Of a stretch of 64,000 nt of DNA, positions 1 to 10,232 are shown in pieces (the stretch's first letter is position 1; each line of letters starts with the position of its first letter). The DNA is from Wallemia ichthyophaga EXF-994. Lineage: Eukaryota > Basidiomycota > Wallemiomycetes > Wallemiales > Wallemiaceae. Location: assembly GCF_000400465.1 (NCBI RefSeq), contig NW_008806274.1:729588-793587 (forward strand). The letters run 5' to 3'. The translations under genes and the position numbers were made by a program. The notes beneath the pieces were generated by a model. The model worked only from the letters and a program-made list of their open reading frames with translations, was not told the DNA's origin and searched no databases.

Positions 1-912
1 GTAGGGATAGGTGTAGCCAGTGCGTTTCTAGGAATACTCGCGCACAAGGTGTTTATACGGCGGGTGCGCAATGTAGACATGATCACCGCGTCTATGATCG
101 ACAAACAGGCGAGGGTGCGTGGGTTGGTTACGCGTGTAGGGGACGGCGACAACTTCCGCTTGTACCACACTCCCCTACTCAGCTTCACACAGCGACGGGC
201 TATTCTCGGCAGGAAGATGACGGCGAACGACACCATACACGTACGTCTGGCTGGCGTGGATGCACCGGAGGTGGGTTTGCTTGCTCATGTGAATGTGCAT
301 GAGCGTGCGCGCAACTACAACTCAATCGCTAAGCCCGCACTAGACGGCTCATTTCGGTAAACCTGCCCAACCATACGCCAACGAAGCGCTCGAGTGGCTC
401 AGGAAGACGATCACGGGCGAGAAAGTATCAGTAAAGCTGCTGCGTAAGGATAGATATGGTAGAGTTGTAGGTTGAAGAGTGTAGAGCGTGTAGAGCGTGT
501 AGAGCGTCGAGTGTGCTCATATCACACCATTCAGGTTGGCAACGCGCAGCTACTCGCGAAATGGTACAGACCGTGGCGGAAGAACGTCTCGATGGAGCTG
601 ACTAAAGGTAAATTGCTGCATTGGCGTTGACACACCGTCTCACTCCCCAACGCAGCTGGGTATGGATCCATCTATGCGCAAGATGACGCAGAGTGGGTTG
701 GTGCGCGCGTTAAGGCTTCTTACTCATCCTTTTCTTCTTCTAGATACGACGGAATGCTCGATAGGCTGCGCAAGGTTGAGAGTGACGCGAGGTGCGTAGC
801 GCGTATCAAATGCTTATCACCACTCACATCCCGCAGACGCAAGAAGAGAGGGATGTGGAAGCAGAAGAAGGTTGAGCTGCCAGCAGATTACAAAAGCAAG
901 TATAGAGGCTGA
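1..912 (+). CDS. LCL3: LCL3-type membrane-anchored nuclease, 5' partial
   Basis: Staphylococcal-nuclease-fold endonuclease of the fungal LCL3 family, which is membrane anchored and reported at mitochondria. The frame is open from base 1, so the start lies upstream of the window. Exons: 1-270, 344-466, 535-607, 656-791, 837-912. The first residues are a hydrophobic segment ([12 protein letters not shown]). The nuclease core follows, with [10 protein letters not shown] at the first splice junction and [10 protein letters not shown] at the end of exon 2, matching the conserved Asp and Arg blocks of SNase enzymes. The C-terminus is lysine-rich ([12 protein letters not shown]), as in LCL3. A tempting intron at 700-743 is not needed, because the frame reads straight through it. 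Family call is firm; exact exon edges are inferred. Confidence 0.85.
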
Positions 913-1431
913 TTGTATCGAGTGTGTCAAATGTATCATCTGTTTGTTGGATAATTGTGGATATAAATACAAAGAAAGTGAATATGTACCGGCAAGTACA
1001 CCAGCCGCATTACATACTCCAGCCATATTACAAGCCACTCCACACAAATCCACCAGCTTGGTTTAGTAATCTGCCACATCACCGATAACAATCGCGACTA
1101 GAACGTCGATAAGCGTACCATAATACATTTCTCAGGCTTATACATTACAACACCCTTTCTGCACGTCCTTGTTCGCATCCCGTGGATAGCCGACATTGGG
1201 CTGAAGGGAAAATACCTTGAAAGGGGCGCAGTGTAGAGTGAGATTATACCACACACACCACCCACTCCCCTCCCTCAAAATACAAAATTTGATTTTAAAT
1301 TTTCACCCAGATTTTGATGATTTTCGCGGTGATTTCCTCTTTTCTCCAGACCACTTAAAGTTCGGTGAGTGGATAACACGTGTATAAAGCACTATCAGCC
1401 GCTCTAACACCGCCTATAGCCACCGTCTACC
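913..1431. promoter_or_regulatory. Intergenic region and promoter of the ADP/ATP carrier
   Basis: No coding frame is convincing here. The last part is the probable promoter of the downstream carrier gene: pyrimidine/CA-rich tracts around 1249-1275 and a TATAAA at 1383-1388, about 45 nt before the start codon. Confidence 0.45.
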
Positions 1432-2370
1432 ATGTCTGTCGCAACTCAACCACCAAAGACCAAGGACACAAAGGCCTTCCTTACTGATTTCATGATGGGT
1501 GGTGTCTCCGCCGCTGTCTCTAAGACCGCAGCAGCACCAATCGAGCGTATCAAGCTCCTCGTCCAAAACCAAGACGAGATGATCAAGCAAGGCCGTCTCT
1601 CTTCCCCTTACAAGGGTATTGGTGACTGCTTCGGACGTACCTACAAGGATGAGGGTCTTGTATCCTTCTGGAGAGGTAACACCGCCAACGTTATCCGTTA
1701 CTTCCCAACCCAGGCACTCAACTTTGCCTTCAAGGATTACTTCAAGTCCCTCTTCGGTGCTAAGAAGTCTGACGGATACTGGACCTGGATGGCTGGTAAC
1801 CTTGCATCAGGTGCTGGTGCTGGTGCTTCATCCCTCTTGTTCGTCTACTCTCTTGACTTTGCTCGTACTCGTCTCGCAAATGACGCTAAGTCCGCTGCCA
1901 AGGGCGGTGAGCGTCAATTCAACGGTTTAGTCGATGTCTACAAGAAGACCCTCGCTTCCGATGGTCTCGCTGGTCTCTACAGAGGTTTCGGTCCATCAGT
2001 TGTCGGTATTGTTGTTTACAGAGGTCTCTACTTCGGTATGTTCGACTCTTTGAAGCCAGTTTTGCTTCAAGGTTCATTGTCAAACTCTTTCCTCGCTTCC
2101 TTCTTGCTCGGTTGGGGTGTCACTACTGGTGCTGGTTTGGCTTCATACCCACTTGACACCATCCGTCGTCGTATGATGATGACCTCAGGTGGTACTGGTC
2201 CTCACTACAGATCTATGATGCACGCTGCTGCTGAAATCACCAAGACTGAAGGTACCTCTTCCTTGTTCAAGGGTGCTGGTGCCAACATTCTTCGTGGTGT
2301 CGCAGGTGCTGGTGTTCTTTCCATGTACGACAAGCTCCAAGAAATCCTCTTCGGTACCGTTTACAAGTAA
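1432..2370 (+). CDS. AAC: Mitochondrial ADP/ATP carrier
   Basis: Inner-membrane antiporter exchanging cytosolic ADP for matrix ATP. The 312-residue protein has the usual three mitochondrial-carrier repeats (about 20-110, 125-215, 220-305) with signatures PIERIK in repeat 1, SLDFARTR in repeat 2 and YPLDTIRRR in repeat 3. The RRRMMM motif unique to ADP/ATP carriers is present near residues 245-250. Unlike most genes here it has no intron. Its codon choice is strongly biased (GGT, GCT, CTC, AAG), as expected for a very highly expressed gene. Length equals the family norm. Confidence 0.97.
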   Translation: MSVATQPPKTKDTKAFLTDFMMGGVSAAVSKTAAAPIERIKLLVQNQDEMIKQGRLSSPYKGIGDCFGRTYKDEGLVSFWRGNTANVIRYFPTQALNFAFKDYFKSLFGAKKSDGYWTWMAGNLASGAGAGASSLLFVYSLDFARTRLANDAKSAAKGGERQFNGLVDVYKKTLASDGLAGLYRGFGPSVVGIVVYRGLYFGMFDSLKPVLLQGSLSNSFLASFLLGWGVTTGAGLASYPLDTIRRRMMMTSGGTGPHYRSMMHAAAEITKTEGTSSLFKGAGANILRGVAGAGVLSMYDKLQEILFGTVYK

Positions 2371-2453
2371 AAAGTAAACAAAATGATTTGATTAATGTTC
2401 CACATAATCTAAAATTTGATTCTTTCTAGAAAAAACATAAATACTCTTTTAGT

Positions 2454-3750
2454 TTACAATGGCTTGCTTGGATTGCTAGCTTGCTTTTTGAAATCTTCTA
2501 CCCACTTCTTCTCCTTATCGTTCTTTGGCAAGACAATAAAGTTGAGTGCACCTTCATTCAATGGAACACCATCCTGTTGAGCTGACTTGCCTTTGCTTGC
2601 AGCGGCTAAAACTTTTGAAAGTGTCAAACCCATACCCACCTTTAACAACTTTGCTTGGTTGGTTGCAACATAAACTGAGACAGCTGCCTGACCAGAGTAT
2701 TCACCAGTTTGATCCCATGGAGGTGGTGGGTTCAGCATAGGATGGAGTTGGTCATTAAAAGTTGATAGCGTGGAGAAACCTGCAATATGTTCAGCCATTG
2801 GACCCACAGGTGAGACTGGGTAGAGAATATTTGCAGGGAATTCAATTGGAGTTGTTGGTGATGGAGCTGACCAGATATTTGGAGGGAACAAAGGAATGGA
2901 ATCTTTAGAAGATTCTGGGAGGTAGTTTTTATCAAATTTAACTGGATGGTCACGTTTGAATATGTCGCCCTTGATGACGACACCAGAGAGCTGTTTGAGG
3001 GTGTTAAAGGGGGGAATATTAAGTAAGATCAAGACCTACCTCAATCGCATCCCTTAATGCATTCACAGACTCATGCTTTCTTCTTTGAGATTCGGATATC
3101 TCAATTTTACGCCTAAGTTGAGATTGATGCTTTGTGTTGATATGCTGGAGAAGGACTTGAGCTTGTTTATTTTCAGAGTCAAGGAGAAGAACGTGATTGG
3201 CAGCATCTGTTGCCTCATCGAACCTCTCTAAAGCGTTCAAAGCCCTAGCAGCTCTGTATAAAGCTTTTGTGTTGCGTGGATTAATTTGAAGTACTTGAGC
3301 GGTGTCTTTGAGAGTCTGACCGAAGTTTTCTGTGTGTTTTGTTTAGAATTGAAAAAGAGAAGACATGAGACACCTACGCAATTCGAGGTTTGAAGCAGCT
3401 CTATTCGAGTAGAGTGATTCAAGTAGCGATTTATCGGATGGATTAGCATTGATAGACTGAGTATAGAACTGAATAGCCTCTTTAAACCTCTTTCCCTTGA
3501 AATAATCGTTGGCTTGCTCTTTGAATTGTAAAGCGACTTCATCAGGAGAGCCATCAAAAGTGAGTGATTGCAATGCCTGTATCGTATCATTGTCTTGATA
3601 GTTTTCAGGCAGCGACTTCATGAACAAAGGTGTCTCGTTCAGTTCTTTCTCAGTTGGTGCCCTCCTTGGCTCTGCTAGCGATGGCTTTACACCTGTTTGA
3701 CCAATTTCTGCGAGCTTAGCAACGGCGTCATCGACTTCCAGCTTGGACAT
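2454..3750 (-). CDS. CNS1: Hsp70/Hsp90 co-chaperone CNS1 (TTC4 family)
   Basis: TPR co-chaperone that binds Hsp90 and Hsp70. Exons (minus strand): 3750-3378, 3329-3040, 2990-2454, giving 399 aa. The N-terminus carries the family block ETPLFMKSLPE. A TPR domain follows (about 80-190: FKEQANDYFKGKRFKEAIQFYTQ, then SLYSNRAASNLEL and KAFYRAARAL). A charged helix leads to the C-terminal wheel domain with VYPVSP-like and HPML motifs typical of CNS1/TTC4. It is head-to-head with REI1 with only 43 bp between start codons. Both introns have canonical ends (gtaggt...acag). Confidence 0.92.
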
Positions 3751-3793
3751 TTCCAGTATTTTAGAATTTTAAACTCGTTGCAGCGAAACAACC
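3751..3793. promoter_or_regulatory. 43-bp spacer between divergent CNS1 and REI1 starts
   Basis: Only 43 bp separate the two start codons, so the transcripts share this spacer and probably have overlapping or very short 5' leaders. The spacer is AT-rich; no named motif is recognised. Confidence 0.5.
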
Positions 3794-4882
3794 ATGGCAG
3801 CGACTACAGAGGAATACAAATTCACTTGCCAGGGATGTGGATTAGCGTTTAACTTAGCAGAGGATCAGAGAACACACTTTAAATCAGATTTACATCGTTA
3901 TAATATGAAGAGAAGGGTAACCGCACTTCCTCCAATTTCTGCAGAACAATTCAAGCAAAAGTTCGTAGATAATACATCATCAAAGCCAACAACTGTACAA
4001 GTAAAGCCAAATCACGTTAAAGAGAAGAATTATAAACCTGCAAAGCCAGCTAAAGATGTTCAAATGGTGGATGATAACCCTCAACTCAGTGAAGAAGAAA
4101 TTTATCAACAAAGATTAAAATCTAGATTGAGCTCTTTAGATTGCTTATTCTCTAATGAGAAATTTGATTCTGTTCAGGATAACGTGAGGCATATGGAACA
4201 CAATTTCAGCTTTTACATCCCAGATAGGGAGTTTATTGACAATTTGGATGGTTTAATACAGTATTTGGCTGATAAGGTTTCTATTGGTCACACTTGTTTA
4301 TTCTGCAACAGATCTTTCACCTCTCTCGACTCGATAAGGAAGCACATGCTCGATAAATCTCACAATAAGATTGCCTATGATCTTCCTGAAGAGAAGGATG
4401 AAATTTCTGACTACTACAACTTCGATGTTGACCACTCTTCTACCCAGAATGACGAGGGCTGGGAGGATGATGAAGATATTCAGTCAGGCGACGAGGATGA
4501 AGTGGTCCACCAGGATGAAACTAAGGAAGAGGGTGATGTTCACTATGGTGACACTCCTTTCGAATTGGTCTTACCTTCTGGAAGGAGAATTGGACACAGA
4601 TCGATGCAACTTTACTACAAACAAAGACCAATACAGACTGAACTGACGGAGAAGAAACACGATAAGCAGGCTGTGACGCATAAAATGTCAGACGACAACG
4701 CACTCATTCCTGCTAAAGGTTCTGGCTTCGGTGCGTTCGGCCAGGGCCAACAAATTATTCAGGCTCCTCACAAGGGTGATGCCAAGCTTGCGAAGAAGGC
4801 CACAAGACAGGCTAGGGATGTGCAGAAGAGAGAGCAGTTCAAGACAAAGGTTGGATACAAACACAACAACCAGAAACAGTGA
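3794..4882 (+). CDS. REI1: Cytoplasmic 60S biogenesis zinc-finger protein REI1
   Basis: Homologue of yeast Rei1 / human ZNF622, which acts in late cytoplasmic maturation of the 60S subunit and recycling of export factors. The single-exon 362-aa protein has an N-terminal C2H2 finger of the matrin-like type (CQGCGLAFNLAEDQRTHFKS), the conserved LSSLDCLFSN block and a second C2H2 finger (CLFCNRSFTSLDSIRKHML). An acidic stretch (about 210-255) follows, then the C-terminal GHRSMQLYYKQR block seen in Rei1 proteins. The ATG at 3794 precedes the first finger by nine residues, which is normal for the family. Confidence 0.93.
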   Translation: MAATTEEYKFTCQGCGLAFNLAEDQRTHFKSDLHRYNMKRRVTALPPISAEQFKQKFVDNTSSKPTTVQVKPNHVKEKNYKPAKPAKDVQMVDDNPQLSEEEIYQQRLKSRLSSLDCLFSNEKFDSVQDNVRHMEHNFSFYIPDREFIDNLDGLIQYLADKVSIGHTCLFCNRSFTSLDSIRKHMLDKSHNKIAYDLPEEKDEISDYYNFDVDHSSTQNDEGWEDDEDIQSGDEDEVVHQDETKEEGDVHYGDTPFELVLPSGRRIGHRSMQLYYKQRPIQTELTEKKHDKQAVTHKMSDDNALIPAKGSGFGAFGQGQQIIQAPHKGDAKLAKKATRQARDVQKREQFKTKVGYKHNNQKQ

Positions 4883-5060
4883 GTCCGATAAAATTTTCCA
4901 CTTTTCCACCACACCCCACTAACCACACACCTACACAGCTTCCGTGATCAACTGCTTCAATAGATTTGCCCTTCTTGTATACGACATTACGCATCGGTTA
5001 AATTTCACATACGTCATACCAGAGTGATTCCTGAATCGAACGCTGAAGCTTCTTTTTAAG

Positions 5061-6325
5061 ATGCTAAGTGTCAATACCAACACAAGATCGTACCACCTTC
5101 CTGGACGATCACATTCACCATCCAACTCAATGTCGAATATCAACGAGAGAGACAGCCTTCTACCAGGCCAGCCCCGCAAAACGCACGCAGAGTCATTCAA
5201 GTGGCTGATTAAATCTGGCTGGCAGATAAATTTGCTGCTGGTCTTCGTACCGCTCAGCTTCCTTTCACATTTCCTGCAATTAAATGACAAGCTCATTTTC
5301 ATTTCCTCTTTCCTCGCTATTATCCCACTAGCAAAGCTTCTCGGGGATGCCACCGAGCAAGTCGCGCTTAAGCTCGGCGATACGCTTGGTGGGCTTCTCA
5401 ACGCGTCATTTGGAAATGCCGTTGAGTTGATTGTCGGTATCGTCGCACTCAATCAGGGACAGTTGAGAATTGTGCAAACGTCAATGCTTGGTAGTATTCT
5501 CTCTAATCTTTTACTCGTCCTTGGAATGTCCTTCTTCGCTGGTGGTATTGCGTACAACGAATCCGAGTTCCAGCAAACTGCTGCACAAGCATCAGCATCA
5601 GTTATGACCCTCAGTTGCATTACGTTGATTATACCTGCTGCTTATGAATCCTCATTCGGGAGGACATTCGAAGGCGAGCATGACGGACTGCTTATCATCT
5701 CCAGAGGCACTGCTCTCCTTCTCCTGCTTATCTACGGCGCTTACCTTTATTTCCAACTAAAGACGCACGCTCATTTGTTTGATACTACATCAGAAGAGGA
5801 AGATGAGGAGCCTGAAATGAACACGACGGCAGCATGCGTCGCACTGCTTGTCATTACTGTTATTACGTCATTCTGCGCTGATTACTTGGTAGGCACTATC
5901 GACACAGTAGCGCAGGAGTGGCATCTACCAAAGCCATTCATCGGTCTCATTCTCCTTCCACTCGTCGCTAATGCCGCAGAGCATGTAACGTCAGTGTGGA
6001 TGGCATCTAAGGGCAAAATGCCGCTGGCTATTGGTGTATCGATTGGTTCATCGATTGTGGGTGAATTGTATTTTATAGGTGCAAATTACTAACAAACCTT
6101 TCAAAGCAAATCGCTGTATGTCTTCTGCCACTCCTTCTGGTCATTGGATGGATCATAGGTCAGCCTCTCACCCTTTTCTTCAACAACTTTGAAACTGTTT
6201 CGCTATTCGTTAGTGTCCTCCTCGTCGCGCTCATTGTCCAAGATGGAAAATCCAATTGGTTGGAAGGTGCCATGTTGGTTGTGTTGTACATTGTCCTAGC
6301 ATTAGCATTCTACGTAACACCGTAG
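5061..6325 (+). CDS. VCX1: Vacuolar Ca2+/H+ exchanger (CAX family)
   Basis: Cation/proton antiporter that loads Ca2+ into the vacuole. Exons 5061-6056 and 6107-6325 give 404 aa. The first catalytic repeat carries NASFGNAVELIVG; the second carries VANAAEHVTSVW, matching the two pseudo-symmetric c-motifs of CAX proteins. An acidic loop (TTSEEEDEEPEMN) separates the halves, as in the family. About eleven hydrophobic segments are visible. The intron removes an apparent early stop at 6092 and restores QIAVCLLPLLLVIGWIIGQP, the usual last segments. The N-terminal 55 residues are polar and could hold a regulatory tail. An alternative start is the in-frame ATG at MSNINER. Confidence 0.92.
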
Positions 6326-6445
6326 ACGCAGATGCAGATGCAAATGCACATGCACATTATATTTGTATAATTTTACATAATTCCTCACATAACATGTCCT
6401 TTTACATTCTTCACGCTTCTCAATCACAAACACACAAAACAGAAA

Positions 6446-8124
6446 ATGGTGAATAGCCATAGAGACGCATTCTTCAAGAATCCATCAGAGTTTATACAAT
6501 CCATCTACGACAAACACGGGGCTGAGGGTATTGAGGAGAGGATAAAGGATGAGTTCCACAGCCTTGTTCTTCTCCCCGGCGATATGGACTCTATTGCACG
6601 CTTAGACGAACCATCTAGCGATAATCACTACAACACTCTCGTCAGATGGACTGCTATGGTCCAGGATACTGGCTACGGCACTGAGATGTACCTGTCGACA
6701 TCAGCCACCAACAAATGTCTTGTCTACGGCGCAAATGAGGATGAGGTGGGTGCGAGTCCCTAAACGCGAGTAAAACACGTTCTCAGACGTGACAAAAGGA
6801 AGTGCAATACGTAAACGATTCTGATGCTCTATCGCGGATACGCGAACGTACGAATGTCTACGCTGTCGAAATTCCCGGTGACAATCGCAGTCGTAGTCGC
6901 AGTCAAAGACGCGACCTGCCAACAGGACCAAAGCACAAGTTCCCTTTGGATGGCGTCGACGACTCTCTAGGGGTGCTATTGAAGGTGCGTTACGTTGCGT
7001 GTCTTGTTAATTCTCACCCGGCTCACAACTTTCATTTCACAACTCAGATATACGACAATGATCTCGCCAGCTCACTGCGTCCAGCCACCAACTACGAATT
7101 TGTCGGCATCCTCGGCAAATCCGCCCTTCCACGGACACTCGACTCTATCGAGGATGACGGTGCGCAGGAGTATATTGTACCGTCTCTACACGTCGTATAC
7201 GCGCAACCGTGCTTCAATAAGCAGACCAAAAGGGTTGAAAACAGGGGTGTTTGTGAGAGTCTACTGAATTGGCTCAAAGATGAGGTGTTCGACGGTGATG
7301 AACTTGCCGCTTACTACCTCCTGCTCGCTCTGGTGTCTCAGACGCAGAACCGCAAGGCTGGCTCACCAATTGGAACATTACCCATAACGCTTTCGTATCC
7401 CGAGAGTGAAAGCCACAGCAACGCCAGCAAGGCACCGCCCAAGATCCTCAAAGCTGTTCAAATACTATCTAACCTTTCAGCACACATCCCACTTTCTATC
7501 GAGAACCTCAACAGTCGCCGTCTGTATCCTTTCTCAAATGGGGATGACCTCCACAGTGGAAGTCTTCAACTCTCACCCTCCACAGTGCTAATTCTCGACG
7601 AAAGATTCTTGGGCCAAGGTACACTGCAAGATACCGGAGTTCGGAATGTCCATTCTATACAGAACGTGATCCAGTCGCAGAAATTGGAATATGGTTTCCC
7701 CTTCTCGTCTTTTGCATTTGATACTGATCTCATAGGCGTAGTGTTGACAGACCACTCCAAGTCTATTATACCAGGCACAGTGCATATTAAGCTGCGCGGC
7801 ACACCTGAGCAGCTGTGTGGAGAGTTGGCTATACCGGACGATGCAGAGTTGTGGAGGGAGTTCATCCTCCAATCGAGATGCAAGAGTGTTGCCATTCCTG
7901 ACAACATATCCAACCTCATCCAGCAGTCTTTCGTCGATGAGCGACAAACTCACAAACAGGCTGGTCTTTCCGGAGAAGGTACATCTTCAGATGACTTGGG
8001 CAGGAGGATCACCATGGCCAGATTGCTCACGTCGCTCGATGATTTCGATAAGAGTGACATGAACGAGCGTCATTGGGGGTTGATTACAAGGCTAGAAAAA
8101 GATAGAGAATCTAGAGGTGTTTGA
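6446..8124 (+). CDS. MCMBP: MCM-complex-binding protein (MCMBP)
   Basis: Binds MCM helicase subunits and helps load or unload them around DNA replication. Exons 6446-6745, 6799-6984, 7048-8124 give 520 aa. Supporting blocks: the N-terminal RWTAMVQDTGYGTEMYL, which matches the FRCMVQD-type start of the family domain, then YEFVGIL after the second intron, and ALVSQTQNRKAGSPIGTLPITLSYP, typical of the AAA-like core. Gene is on the plus strand and ends 45 bp from the convergent PPR-like gene. The first acceptor (caaaag) is weaker than usual and was chosen because it is the one that keeps the frame open. Confidence 0.85.
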
Positions 8125-8168
8125 GGATGTTTAATTGTATTGCATTGCTATACCAATTTATCATATTT

Positions 8169-10133
8169 TTAATCCATACTGCGCCTTATTTCAGCATTCC
8201 AGAAAGTAAATATGTCCATTTCGTGTGGCATTTCTAGCCACTCGCTCACCCACTTATAGAATCGGTCGACGTCGGCGGATTTATTGAACGAATCAAGTGC
8301 AAACAACTGACTATGATGGTCGACGGATTTAGATGACGATGATGCCCCGATGATGCGCTTGATATCAGATATGAACATGGGCGATATGCTCTCATTGAGC
8401 GCTATTATGCATCTGAATAGCGTAGGTTTAGAAGGAGCCATGCCCAGCTCTCGCATCCAACTCAAAGCTTGAAGGATGAGGTTGGTGTTTTCGTACGACC
8501 CGCCAGAAGATCGTCTCTCGAATAACATCTTGACATATGCATCAAAATGCTCACTCTTGATTGAAACGCTCGTTAAATCAATCTCTGGTGTAGATTTGGT
8601 GAGGAGATTATCCCAATTTCCAGCACTGTACGTTAGCGTGACTGGCGCATTGACAGAGTGTAAATGAGGAAATTGACTCAAGAGAAGTCCTCTGAAAACA
8701 CCTTCGATCCTCCTCCAAAACATCTCCGAGTGCTCAAGAACATCACTGTGATGACCAAGTGTCAAATCGCGCAGCTCCGCCCTAAACCCTCTTCCAAGTT
8801 CTTTGATGTGATATTTGAGTGAATTGTTGTGATAAGCTTCTACTATGAAATATTTGCACGGATATAGTCCCCCAATACCCCCCTTAAACTTGCTGTGCTG
8901 GTTAAAGGATGCCTTCAACGTTATTTCAAACGTCGACGAATTCGGCGCTACTTTCCACCTTCCGCGCAGTAAAGCACTCCAAACCCACCACACACCGTAT
9001 TTTTCACGCCTGAATGCCAGACTGTTGAGAAGGGGATGTACAACGCCTATTGCGTATTTACCTGCGTACTCATCTAGTAACTCGACGGCCTCGTTGTACA
9101 AACCTAGCTGTGAGTAGGATTGTATTACTGGTTTGAGCATTCCATTTAAATGCTGCTGGTTGTGAAAGTGATATTGAGGTTGGATGAGCTTGTATATACC
9201 AATCACATCATAGTACAACCTCCTCAACGCTAAACCACGCATTATAGACGCATATCCTATACTTTTTGATGAATCTGGCAGTGAATTGAGCATTTCGAGC
9301 AATCTGCTAGGCGTGAATTGGTTCGATTTGGCCATTATACCGAGTATAGACAGCTTGGCTTTGTCCGAGTAGCTGTTTGTGTCTAGACTGTTATAATAAG
9401 CTTCTGCTGCCATAACATCATCTTCCAGCGCTGATATGAAAGTCGATTGTGCACATTTCCACTGATAGGTGGAAACGTTTGGAATTTTCCCGATCTGTTC
9501 CAAATACACCTGCGATTCATTCACACTGCCTCTTTTCGCGGAAACCTTCAAAGCCTGATAGAGGATATCGAAGTCAGGTGAGATACCAGCATCGTACATC
9601 CTCTGCCACAATTTGATCGTGAAAGATGAATCACGCCATTGCATCTTTTTCGACCAAATGACAGTGAGGATTGAGTGATTGAATTTAACGCCCTGCTCAA
9701 TCATTCTGTCGACGACATCCAACAGCAGCGTCTGTCGTAGTTTGTCGTCCATGTTATGTGGTCTGTGGATGAATCTAATAAGTTTGTAGTACTCCTTGGT
9801 ATTTAAATTGGGCTGTGAAAGCAGCATATGTACGGCTTGCTTCCAAACGCCCTCTCGACTGATGTCGTTGTACGAGATATATCTCAGGTTTTGGAGTCCA
9901 ATTGATAACCGTGAATGCGATGGGAGTGATGGCCACCTCTGTAGCAAGTCATGGTGGAATTTAATAGCTTCGTTTGGATTCTCATACGCTGTTTTCGTGT
10001 ACTGGAGGAGATCTCGCGGCCAGTGTGCTTTGTAGATATCAATGTCGCTATTATTGATGTTGGGTATTTCAGTAGTGTAGTAGCATACGCTACTCGCTCG
10101 CAGTCGTAGCGCGTAGCGCGTGCATTGTAGCAT
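8169..10133 (-). CDS. PPR-like helical-repeat protein, probably mitochondrial
   Basis: Single-exon 654-aa protein. The N-terminus (MLQCTRYALRLRASSVCYYT) is basic, hydroxylated and free of acids, as in mitochondrial presequences. The body shows degenerate pentatricopeptide-like helix pairs, for example LWQRMYDAGISPDFDILYQALKVS and VELLDEYAGKYAIGVVHPLLNSLAF. Such proteins bind organelle RNA and act in its stability or translation. The repeats are too degenerate to name an orthologue. It could also be another alpha-solenoid mitochondrial expression factor. Confidence 0.6.
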   Translation of the reverse strand: MLQCTRYALRLRASSVCYYTTEIPNINNSDIDIYKAHWPRDLLQYTKTAYENPNEAIKFHHDLLQRWPSLPSHSRLSIGLQNLRYISYNDISREGVWKQAVHMLLSQPNLNTKEYYKLIRFIHRPHNMDDKLRQTLLLDVVDRMIEQGVKFNHSILTVIWSKKMQWRDSSFTIKLWQRMYDAGISPDFDILYQALKVSAKRGSVNESQVYLEQIGKIPNVSTYQWKCAQSTFISALEDDVMAAEAYYNSLDTNSYSDKAKLSILGIMAKSNQFTPSRLLEMLNSLPDSSKSIGYASIMRGLALRRLYYDVIGIYKLIQPQYHFHNQQHLNGMLKPVIQSYSQLGLYNEAVELLDEYAGKYAIGVVHPLLNSLAFRREKYGVWWVWSALLRGRWKVAPNSSTFEITLKASFNQHSKFKGGIGGLYPCKYFIVEAYHNNSLKYHIKELGRGFRAELRDLTLGHHSDVLEHSEMFWRRIEGVFRGLLLSQFPHLHSVNAPVTLTYSAGNWDNLLTKSTPEIDLTSVSIKSEHFDAYVKMLFERRSSGGSYENTNLILQALSWMRELGMAPSKPTLFRCIIALNESISPMFISDIKRIIGASSSSKSVDHHSQLFALDSFNKSADVDRFYKWVSEWLEMPHEMDIFTFWNAEIRRSMD

Positions 10134-10232
10134 TGAGATGATGGTTGTAAGAAGAGAAGACAGAACGGAGAAGCTCGTGTAATAAATATTCTATGTATAA
10201 TTAACCATGAATACAAAACAAAATAACGCTTT

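Noticed and set aside
479..512. Tandem GTAGAGCGT repeats
   Set aside because: Three short units inside an LCL3 intron; ordinary simple repeat.
700..743. Possible intron in LCL3 (gtgcgc...ttctag)
   Set aside because: The reading frame runs straight through and encodes a sensible Ser-rich loop; splicing would introduce a stop.
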